DNA of 64,000 bases from an uncultured Clostridia bacterium (GTDB lineage: Bacteria > Bacillota > Clostridia > Oscillospirales > Oscillospiraceae): positions 124,001-188,000 of the forward strand of contig CAKNZJ010000122.1 in the NCBI GenBank assembly GCA_932222125.1, written 5' to 3'. Below are positions 46,060 through 53,537 of the stretch, one piece after another. The position numbers and the translations under genes were made by a program. How positions within the stretch are numbered: the stretch's first letter is position 1; each line of letters begins with the position of its first letter. The notes under the pieces were generated by a model that was given only the letters and a program-made list of their open reading frames with translations, did not search any database and was not told where the DNA came from.

Positions 46060-46557
46060 ATGTCTGATTCAGCCTTAAATACCGCCGCCTTTTTGGATTG
46101 CATCGCCCCCTTGCTGGACAGCCACCAAGTCCAGTCCATGAAACGGTGGCGCCATCACTTTTCCATCACGTGCTATGAACACTCCATGTTTGTCTCATAC
46201 ATGGCTTTCCGTCTGGCCCGCTTTTTTGGGTGGGACTTTCGGGCGGCGGCCCGGGCGGGCCTGCTCCATGACCTATACCTATACGACCCCGCCGACCGGT
46301 CGGCCCATCCCGGCAACCAGTGCTTGGATCATCCGGTATTTGCCCTGCGCAACGCCAGGGCTCTGTGCGCCGACCTGAGTGCCCAGGAAGAAAACGCTAT
46401 CCTCACCCATATGTGGCCCCTGTCCATCCACCTTCCCCGTTGCCGGGAGGCCGCTGTGGTCAACCTGGCGGACAAGGTATGCGCCACCATTGAGGTCATC
46501 CGCCTCTACCGTACCCGCCGGGTTCAGCGGTGGCTGCCTCAGCCCGCCCGCATTTGA
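46060..46557 (+). CDS. HD-domain phosphohydrolase family protein
   Basis: 165 residues. The HD-domain metal residues appear as YEHSMFVSYM (first His) and LLHDLYLYD (His-Asp), with LTHMWPL and NLADKVCATIE supplying the later ligands. Such proteins hydrolyse nucleotides or related phosphoesters; the substrate is not evident. The ATG at 46060 is preceded by GAGGAGGA at seven bases; the upstream open frame to 45832 has no ribosome site and overlaps the divergent operon's promoter. Confidence 0.82.
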   Translation: MSDSALNTAAFLDCIAPLLDSHQVQSMKRWRHHFSITCYEHSMFVSYMAFRLARFFGWDFRAAARAGLLHDLYLYDPADRSAHPGNQCLDHPVFALRNARALCADLSAQEENAILTHMWPLSIHLPRCREAAVVNLADKVCATIEVIRLYRTRRVQRWLPQPARI

Positions 46558-46649
46558 GATATTTTTCTATGTTTTTACTGATTTTCTCCGGTTCCATCCC
46601 TACATTTTTGTTAAAATACAATGTTTTCCAGGAAATAAACATAAACCCC

Positions 46650-46679
46650 TTCACAAAAATTAAGTTATTCTGGTATAAT
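46650..46679 (+). promoter_or_regulatory. promoter of prs
   Basis: TTCACA (46650-46655), 18 bases, then a perfect TATAAT (46674-46679). The leader is about 115 bases; no known structure was recognised in it. Confidence 0.78.
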
Positions 46680-46798
46680 AGCCTTACTTCGTGGTCGGGC
46701 ACCAGGACGTCCTACTCCACAAGTCTCGCGCCCATCAATATCGTCCTGCATACTCTACCGTCTATTTACAACCACGAGAGAGGAAGGAATTAGGAATC

Positions 46799-47764
46799 AT
46801 GATTTCACATGGCAAGGACCTGAAGATCTTTTCCTGTAGTTCCAACCGGGCCCTAGCCGAGGGCATCTGCAAGGAGCTTAGCATCCCCCTTGGCAACGCT
46901 GAGACCGGCACCTTTTCCGATGGTGAGACCTTCGTCTCCATCTACGAAACGGTGCGCGGCTCCGATGTGTTCGTCATCCAATCCACCAGCTCCCCCGTCA
47001 ACGATAATTTGATGGAGCTTCTGATCATGATCGATGCGCTCAAGCGGGCCTCCGCCGGACGGGTGACGGCGGTGATCCCCTACTTTGGCTATGCCCGGCA
47101 AGACCGTAAGACCAAGCCTCGGGATCCTATCTCCTCTAAACTAGTGGCTAACCTGATCACCCGGGCAGGGGCCGACCGAGTGCTGACTATGGATCTCCAT
47201 GCCAACCAGATTCAAGGATTTTTTGACATTCCGGTGGACAACCTGCTGGGCTCTCCCATCTTTGTGGACTACTTCTTCCGCCGCTTTGCTGCCTGCCACT
47301 CGGACACCATGGTGGTTTCCCCTGATGTGGGCAGTGTGGCCAGGGCCAGGGCCTTTGCCCAAAAGCTAGAGGTACCTATGGCCATTGTGGATAAGCGCCG
47401 CCAGAAGGCCAACTCCTCTGAGGTTATGAACATCATCGGCGACGTTACCGACAAGCATGTCATCCTGTTGGACGACATGGTGGACACCGGCGGCTCTTTG
47501 TGCCACGCCGCACAGGCGTTGATGGAAATCGGCCACGCAAAATCGGTCACCGCCTGCGCCAGCCATGGCGTCCTCTCCGGCCCCGCCTATGACCGCATCA
47601 ACGCCTCCTGCCTGGAAGAAGTCCTCTTTTTGGATACCATCCAGCCCCGGCCCGACCTGGCGGAACGCTGTCCCAAGATTAAGTACCTACCTGTGGCCCA
47701 TATGTTTTCCGATGCCATTGAGCGGATCTATGAGGAGCGGTCCATCTCCAAGCTCTTCCTCTAA
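46799..47764 (+). CDS. prs: ribose-phosphate pyrophosphokinase
   Basis: 321 residues. It makes PRPP from ribose 5-phosphate and ATP for nucleotide, His and Trp synthesis. Motifs are TFSDGETFVSI, YFGYARQDRKTKPRDPIS (flexible ATP loop), MDLHANQIQGFFDIPVDNL and the PRPP loop VILLDDMVDTGGSL. The ATG at 46799 follows AGGAAGGAAT; the open frame upstream to 46691 lies in the leader. Confidence 0.96.
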   Translation: MISHGKDLKIFSCSSNRALAEGICKELSIPLGNAETGTFSDGETFVSIYETVRGSDVFVIQSTSSPVNDNLMELLIMIDALKRASAGRVTAVIPYFGYARQDRKTKPRDPISSKLVANLITRAGADRVLTMDLHANQIQGFFDIPVDNLLGSPIFVDYFFRRFAACHSDTMVVSPDVGSVARARAFAQKLEVPMAIVDKRRQKANSSEVMNIIGDVTDKHVILLDDMVDTGGSLCHAAQALMEIGHAKSVTACASHGVLSGPAYDRINASCLEEVLFLDTIQPRPDLAERCPKIKYLPVAHMFSDAIERIYEERSISKLFL

Positions 47765-47788
47765 ATTGCTCCCTATGTCCATATTCTC

Positions 47789-47821
47789 TTCCGGGCTGGC
47801 CGCGGTGCGGCCGGCCCGGAA
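47789..47821 (+). terminator. hairpin between prs and pth
   Basis: A 15-bp GC-rich stem with one G-U pair (47789-47803 with 47807-47821), followed by TTCTC rather than a clean U-run. It is a weak terminator or mRNA stabiliser. Confidence 0.5.
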
Positions 47822-47859
47822 TTCTCATCCTTTCCATCTCTCTCAATTTGGAGGTAGCC

Positions 47860-48447
47860 ATGCTGTTTTCCAAAAAAGCTCCCATCTCCTGGTTGATTGT
47901 GGGTTTGGGCAATCCGGGAGACAAATACGAAGGCACCCGCCACAATGTGGGCTTCCGGGTAGTGGATGAACTGGCCCGGAACAGTCAGTTTTCTATTCAG
48001 CGCCTGAAGTTTCACGCCCTTACCGGTTCCACCGTCATCAGTGACCAGGGGGTGCTGGTACTAAAGCCTATGACGTATATGAATCTGTCTGGCGAAGCAG
48101 TAGCGGAAGCTGCCCGGTTTTATCAGATTTCCCCGGATCATGTATTGGTGGTCTCTGACGATGTGGATCTTCCCCCAGGTAAACTGCGCCTGCGCAAGGG
48201 TGGCTCTGCCGGCGGCCACAATGGACTGAAGAGTATCATCCAGCACCTGGGCTCCGACCAGTTCCCCCGGCTGAAGGTGGGTGTTGGTGGTAAGCCTCAT
48301 CCAGACTATGAGATGGTTCAATGGGTTCTGGGCCGGTTTCCAAAAGAGGATCAACCCACCATAGACGCTGCAGTCAGCCGGGCTGCTGATGCTGCTGTAT
48401 GTCTGCTGCGGGAGGGCATAGACCGGGCTATGAGCCAATTCAATTAA
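47860..48447 (+). CDS. pth: peptidyl-tRNA hydrolase
   Basis: 195 residues. It releases peptides from stalled peptidyl-tRNAs. It shows IVGLGNPGDKYEGTRHNVGF with the catalytic His, KPMTYMNLSGEAV, and VSDDVDLPPGKLRLRKGGSAGGHNGLKS split over two conserved blocks. The ATG at 47860 follows GGAGG by five bases. It precedes mfd, a gene order common in Firmicutes. Confidence 0.97.
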   Translation: MLFSKKAPISWLIVGLGNPGDKYEGTRHNVGFRVVDELARNSQFSIQRLKFHALTGSTVISDQGVLVLKPMTYMNLSGEAVAEAARFYQISPDHVLVVSDDVDLPPGKLRLRKGGSAGGHNGLKSIIQHLGSDQFPRLKVGVGGKPHPDYEMVQWVLGRFPKEDQPTIDAAVSRAADAAVCLLREGIDRAMSQFN

Positions 48448-48550
48448 AGTCCATGTGCCGCCGGCCCCTATGCCCCGGACATCTACGGCGCCACTCGGTA
48501 TTCTTTTTGGTCCGGGCTTCCAAATTCTTGAAGTTAGCTGAGGTACCCTT

Positions 48551-51500
48551 ATGAGACAACTACTCAATATTTTGGATCAAGTCCCGGAATTTGCCCAGCT
48601 GATCGCTAGTTTAGAAAGTGGTTTTTCTCCGATGGAGGTGTCCGGCCTGGCCCCCATCCATCGGGCCCACTTCGCCGCCGGACTGCTGACCAAGCTGGGT
48701 TGCCCGGTGGTACTGGTGTGCGCCGATGAAGGGGAGGCCGTCCGCTTGGGGCAGGATGTCACAGCCCTCACCGGCACACCCGCCACCTTATTGACGGCTC
48801 GGGAGTTCTTATTTCATGATGGGGCTACCGCGTCCCATCAATGGGAACACCGCCGGCTGGCAGCATTTCACGCCATGGGAGAAGGCGAGGCGTCCCTCAT
48901 TGTGACCACCATCGAGGGCCTGCTCCAACGCACCCTGTCTCCCGAGGAATTGGCCGCCAATGTGGTCACGTTGGAGGATGGCGGACAATATGAGCTCACC
49001 CATCTGGCGGACCGGCTGGCTGCCTTAGGCTATACCCGGTGTGAACAGGTGGAGGGAGTGGGTCAGTTCTCCCTTCGTGGCGGGATTTTAGATGTGTACT
49101 CCCCTGCCCATGAACGGCCTGTCCGGGTGGAGTTTTGGGGCGAGGACGTAGACTCTATGGGGCTATTTGATCCCGCCTCCCAGCGGCGGACGGCCCGGCT
49201 GGAGCGGGCTGTATTTTTACCGGTGAGCGAACTGCTGCCCATATGCAAGGATGGACAATGGGAGCGTGTCCCCGACCGGCTACTGCCCGCTCGGTACCCT
49301 GCCCTATCAACCGCCGCACACCACCTGCCTGCCGGTGCGGTGGTGTGCTTCTCAGAGTCGGGGCGGGTGGCGGAGCGAGCCAAACATTGGCTGTGGCAGC
49401 TCAACGAGGATATCAAAACTCTCCTTGAGCGCGGTGTGGTGGACGGCAAACATGGGGTGTTTGCCGCGGAACTGGACGATCTCATGGCCATCCTATCCGA
49501 GTTTGCTCTGTGTTTTTTTGACTCTTTTTCCACCTCGGCCACTCCGTTGCCCCCCAAGGCCATCCTCACCGCCCAAGGCCGTCAGCTATCCTCCTTTGGC
49601 GCCAGCCTTGACACGGCTACCGCCGACCTGAGCCAGTTTCAGCAGAGTGGCGCAGGAACGGTTGTGCTGGTGGGCAGCGAGCAGCGTGCGCTGAACCTTC
49701 AAGCCCTCCTTCGGGAGCGGCATATCCGCTCGGCGGTAGACTTCCAGCTCCACGAGCTGCCGGGGGAAGGCGGCGTCACCATCGCCGTCGGCAGCCTCTC
49801 CGCTGGCTTTGACTATATCGGTTGCCCCTATGCCGTCCTCACCGAAGGAGGGGGTGAACCCCGAAAAAAGGGTAAGCGTCTTAAGCACGCCGCCGACCGG
49901 CGGAAGGTGGACTCCTTCACCGACCTGTCCCCCGGTGATCTGGTGGTCCATGAGCACCACGGCGTGGGCCGCTTTGTGGGCATGGTGCAGATGACGGTGG
50001 ATGGCGTACAAAAGGACTATGTCAAACTGGCCTATGCTGGTACAGATACCCTCTATGTCCCCGCCACCCAATTAGATGTGATCTCCAAGTACATCGGCGG
50101 CGGAGACGGCTTGGAGTCCAAAAAGCTGTCCCGTCTGGGCGGAGCGGACTGGGAACGGGCCAAAAGCCGCACCCGGGCTGCTGTCAAAGAACTGGCCCAT
50201 GGCCTTATCCAACTGTATGCCCAGCGGCAGCGGCAGCCTGGGTATGCCTTTCCCCCCGACTCTGCCTGGCAAAAGGAGTTTGAGGATGATTTCCCCTACG
50301 ATGAGACGGAGGACCAGCTCCGCTCGGTGGCGGAGATCAAGCGGGATATGGAAGCCCCCAGGCCCATGGACCGGCTGCTGTGCGGCGATGTGGGTTATGG
50401 CAAGACAGAGGTGGCCCTTCGGGCAGTGATGAAATGCGTACTTGACGGTAGGCAGGCCGCTATCCTGGTGCCCACCACCGTTCTGGCCAGACAGCACTAT
50501 CTCACGGCCAAAAGCCGGTTTTCGAAATATCCGGTGGAAATTGACATGGTCAGCCGCTTCCGCACCACCGCCCAAATTAAAAAGACGCTGAATGGACTGG
50601 AAAATGGATCCATCGATGTACTCATCGGCACCCATCGGCTGCTCCAGAAGGATGTGCACTTTCAGAACCTTGGATTGCTAGTGGTGGATGAGGAGCAGCG
50701 CTTTGGTGTTACCCACAAAGAGCGGCTAAAGGAGCTTTCCCGTCAGGTAGATGTGCTCACCCTGTCCGCCACCCCTATTCCCCGCACATTGAACATGGCC
50801 CTAGCGGGCATCCGGGACATGTCCGCCATCGAAGAGCCTCCCGCCAGCCGCCAGCCGGTGCAGACATATGTTCTGGAGCACGACTGGCCAGTGTTGGCGG
50901 ACGCCATACGCCGGGAGCTGGAGCGGGGTGGTCAGGTATATTACCTCCACAACCGGGTGGATACGATTCAGCATACGGCTGGGCGCATCCAGGAGATGCT
51001 GGGCGCAGACACATCGGTGGCGGTGGGCCATGGAAAAATGAGCCAGGATGAACTCAACGAGGTCATGACCCGGGTGTCTGACGGGGAGGTGGATGTGCTG
51101 GTGTGCACCACCATTATTGAGACGGGAATCGATATCGCCAACGTAAACACCCTTATTATTGAAGATGCCGATAAGATGGGCCTGGCTCAGCTCCACCAGA
51201 TCCGGGGGCGGGTAGGCCGTTCCCCCCGCCGGGCCTATGCCTATCTGACTTACCGGGCGGGCAAGGTGCTGTCCGAAGTGGCTGCCAAGCGGCTGTCGGC
51301 CATTCGGGAATACGCGGAGTTTGGCTCCGGCTTCAAGATCGCCATGCGGGACCTGGAAATCCGGGGCGCCGGCAACCTGCTGGGTCCGGAGCAATCCGGT
51401 TTCCTCACCAGTGTGGGATATGACCTGTATCTCAAGCTGCTGGAGGACGCGGTGCTGGAGGAAAAGGGAGAAGCCCCCATCCGGGCCCGGGAGTGCACCG

Positions 51501-51976
51501 CCGACCTCAGCATAGCCGCCGCCATCCCAGACCGCTATGTCCCATCAGCCGAGCAGCGCATGGACCTCTACCGCCGCATTGCCCGAATCCGCACAAATGA
51601 GGACGCTGACGATATGACAGACGAGCTCATTGACCGCTTCGGCGATCCACCCAGGCAGGTGAATCACCTAATCTCCATCGCCCTGCTCCGGGGTCAGGCC
51701 GCTGCCTGCTCCATCAGCGACATCACTCAGAAGAGCACAGCACTGACCTTCACCCTAGCCGAATTTGACCTGCGTCTCATCTCCTCCCTTGCCGGACTCT
51801 ATGCCGGCCGCCTGCTCTTCTCCCCCGGGGACAAACCCACCCTCACCCTACACCTGCGAAAAGGGGAGAATTCGCTGCGAGCCGCCTCCACCCTGGTGGA
51901 AAACTATCAAAAGCTGCTTCAGGACACGCAGGCGCCTACCTCTGCTGGGGATACAGAAAAAACAAACGATTTGTAA
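48551..51976 (+). CDS. mfd: transcription-repair coupling factor Mfd
   Basis: 1141 residues, full length. Mfd removes RNA polymerase stalled at DNA damage and recruits UvrA. In order: a UvrB-like N-terminus (FSLRGGILDVYSP near 175), the RNA-polymerase-interaction domain (PGDLVVHEHHGVGRFVGM, about 460-477), then the RecG-like translocase with Walker A LCGDVGYGKTE (about 613), DEEQRFGV (motif II), TLSATPIPRTLNMAL and the TRG region. The C-terminal TRCF domain follows (about 980-1110). The ATG follows pth by 103 bases. Confidence 0.97.
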   Translation: MRQLLNILDQVPEFAQLIASLESGFSPMEVSGLAPIHRAHFAAGLLTKLGCPVVLVCADEGEAVRLGQDVTALTGTPATLLTAREFLFHDGATASHQWEHRRLAAFHAMGEGEASLIVTTIEGLLQRTLSPEELAANVVTLEDGGQYELTHLADRLAALGYTRCEQVEGVGQFSLRGGILDVYSPAHERPVRVEFWGEDVDSMGLFDPASQRRTARLERAVFLPVSELLPICKDGQWERVPDRLLPARYPALSTAAHHLPAGAVVCFSESGRVAERAKHWLWQLNEDIKTLLERGVVDGKHGVFAAELDDLMAILSEFALCFFDSFSTSATPLPPKAILTAQGRQLSSFGASLDTATADLSQFQQSGAGTVVLVGSEQRALNLQALLRERHIRSAVDFQLHELPGEGGVTIAVGSLSAGFDYIGCPYAVLTEGGGEPRKKGKRLKHAADRRKVDSFTDLSPGDLVVHEHHGVGRFVGMVQMTVDGVQKDYVKLAYAGTDTLYVPATQLDVISKYIGGGDGLESKKLSRLGGADWERAKSRTRAAVKELAHGLIQLYAQRQRQPGYAFPPDSAWQKEFEDDFPYDETEDQLRSVAEIKRDMEAPRPMDRLLCGDVGYGKTEVALRAVMKCVLDGRQAAILVPTTVLARQHYLTAKSRFSKYPVEIDMVSRFRTTAQIKKTLNGLENGSIDVLIGTHRLLQKDVHFQNLGLLVVDEEQRFGVTHKERLKELSRQVDVLTLSATPIPRTLNMALAGIRDMSAIEEPPASRQPVQTYVLEHDWPVLADAIRRELERGGQVYYLHNRVDTIQHTAGRIQEMLGADTSVAVGHGKMSQDELNEVMTRVSDGEVDVLVCTTIIETGIDIANVNTLIIEDADKMGLAQLHQIRGRVGRSPRRAYAYLTYRAGKVLSEVAAKRLSAIREYAEFGSGFKIAMRDLEIRGAGNLLGPEQSGFLTSVGYDLYLKLLEDAVLEEKGEAPIRARECTADLSIAAAIPDRYVPSAEQRMDLYRRIARIRTNEDADDMTDELIDRFGDPPRQVNHLISIALLRGQAAACSISDITQKSTALTFTLAEFDLRLISSLAGLYAGRLLFSPGDKPTLTLHLRKGENSLRAASTLVENYQKLLQDTQAPTSAGDTEKTNDL

Positions 51977-52068
51977 ACAATGGAAAATCCAATTGCCTTT
52001 TTTTCTCCAAAATGGTAATATGTTCCCACCTCACACCGTTATATTCTAATTTTAACAGGAGCGTTTCG

Positions 52069-53250
52069 ATGATGAAAAAAACACCGCTGGCCATTCTCTT
52101 GGCTCTATCCATGATTCTCTCTCTGGCGGGCTGTCAAAGCCTGTCCCCCAATTCCTCTCCTGATCCCTCTGAACAGGCTACCATCACCGCGGATCTGACC
52201 CAAGACATCCTAGCCTTCTCCGCCGGATGCTCCCAGGAGGATGTGGCCCTCACCGTCAACGGGGAAGACGTCCCCGCCAACCTGTTCCTATACTGGCTCT
52301 CTATCAGCTGCTCTTTTTTCAGCAACCAGTCTGCCAGCCCTTCCGGAGTATCCCTGAAGGATAATGCCGATCAGATTTTGGAGGATACAGTCACCATGGC
52401 CACCTATTACACCCTGATCCGCCAAAAGGCAGGGGAATACGGCGCGCTTCCCACCGATGCACAGTTGGCCGCCGCGCAAGAGGCCATGTTTGCCAAGGGA
52501 GAGGAGCACTACGAGCGGCTTAAAGCGGTCTACGGTCTCAATGACGAGGCGATGAAGTATGTTTTCATCATTGACGCTTACTATTCCAACCTTCTGGACG
52601 CTGCCGTACCCACCCCCACAGAGGAGCAGCTGAACAATTATGTCTACCAGACCAAGCATATTCTACTGTCCACAGTGGATACATCCGCCCAACGGCAGGA
52701 CGACGGCACCTTCCCTTCCCTAGATCAGAAGACTGTGGCCGAAAAACGAGCCCTAGCGGAAGATATCCTGTCTCAACTCCAAGCGGTGGATGGGGAGGAA
52801 CGGCTGGCCCTGTTTGACCAGCTGATGAATCAGTACAGCGAGGACGGACGCGACGAGGATGGCAATCTGGCCGTGTCCGACGGCTATATCGCTGTCCCCG
52901 GCAATATGGATCCCGCATATGAGCAGGCGTCCCTTGCGCTGAAAATCGGCGAGCTGTCTGGCATCGTGGAGTCCTCCTATGGTTATCACATTATTCTTCG
53001 GGGGCAGGTGGACGATCCTTCGTCCCATGCCGGTCAGTACAGGGAGAATCAGCTGGATCAGCTGTTGGAAGAATGGGTCACCCAGTCCACGGTGAAGCGC
53101 GCTAAACTGCTGGATGACCTGGATGTGGCAGATTATTATGCCCGCTTTACCGCTTGGCAGACCGCCTTTGCAGAGGCAAATTCAGATGCCGCGTCGGAAT
53201 CCCCTGACGTTTCAGAGACCCCCCAGCAGACTCAGCCGGCTGAGTCGTAA
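52069..53250 (+). CDS. parvulin-type peptidyl-prolyl isomerase lipoprotein (PrsA/SurA-like)
   Basis: 393 residues. The signal peptide ends with the lipobox LAGC (Cys about 22), so the mature protein is tethered outside the membrane. The middle resembles the SurA-N/PrsA chaperone helices. A parvulin domain follows (about 215-335), opening TKHILLS and closing SSYGYHIILRG, with a long insertion between. The tail is Ser/Pro/Gln-rich. It probably assists folding of exported proteins. GGAG lies seven bases before the ATG. Confidence 0.85.
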   Translation: MMKKTPLAILLALSMILSLAGCQSLSPNSSPDPSEQATITADLTQDILAFSAGCSQEDVALTVNGEDVPANLFLYWLSISCSFFSNQSASPSGVSLKDNADQILEDTVTMATYYTLIRQKAGEYGALPTDAQLAAAQEAMFAKGEEHYERLKAVYGLNDEAMKYVFIIDAYYSNLLDAAVPTPTEEQLNNYVYQTKHILLSTVDTSAQRQDDGTFPSLDQKTVAEKRALAEDILSQLQAVDGEERLALFDQLMNQYSEDGRDEDGNLAVSDGYIAVPGNMDPAYEQASLALKIGELSGIVESSYGYHIILRGQVDDPSSHAGQYRENQLDQLLEEWVTQSTVKRAKLLDDLDVADYYARFTAWQTAFAEANSDAASESPDVSETPQQTQPAES

Positions 53251-53273
53251 TCCGCTGGCTGGAAAATCTATCC

Positions 53274-53302
53274 TTGACAGCCTCCCTCTTCCTTGCTATA
53301 AT
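53274..53302 (+). promoter_or_regulatory. consensus sigma-A promoter of the P-type ATPase gene
   Basis: TTGACA (53274-53279), 17 bases, then TATAAT (53297-53302) with a TG extension. All twelve hexamer bases match consensus. Confidence 0.93.
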
Positions 53303-53309
53303 GAGTACT

Positions 53310-53434
53310 GCGATAGGGGAGTAATCAGCAGGGTTTCGCCCTGTGACAAGCGTCAACAGCAAGGTGGGCTACCATCTGGCCTTGTATGAAATGATCAGAC
53401 TTATCCGCGGTTTGGCCGCGGATAAGTCTTTTTC
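53310..53434 (+). promoter_or_regulatory. yybP-ykoY (manganese) riboswitch with terminator
   Basis: The aptamer begins GATAGGGGAGTAATC (53312-53326), containing the invariant GGGGAGTA, then a hairpin CAGGG/CCCTG, the conserved GCGTCAACA and a 3' CAGACTTATC. GATAGG (53312-53317) pairs with CTTATC (53400-53405) to close the aptamer. That 3' arm is also part of a 13-bp terminator stem (53398-53410 with 53416-53428) followed by a T-run, so the two folds exclude each other. This is the layout of an ON switch: metal binding keeps the terminator from forming. The next gene is a cation-pumping ATPase, a typical target. Confidence 0.87.
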
Positions 53435-53537
53435 TTTTGGCTTGTCCACTTCCCTATCTTTCGACTCCATTTTCCTGATATGATATCAGCCATCGACAGT
53501 CCATAACTATCCACAAAGCGAAAGGAGTACCGCAAGT

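Noticed and set aside
53310..53434. NiCo (cobalt/nickel) riboswitch as an alternative identity for the ATPase leader
   Set aside because: The GGGGAGTA and CGTCAACA elements are those of the yybP-ykoY class, and I see no NiCo-type four-way junction core.
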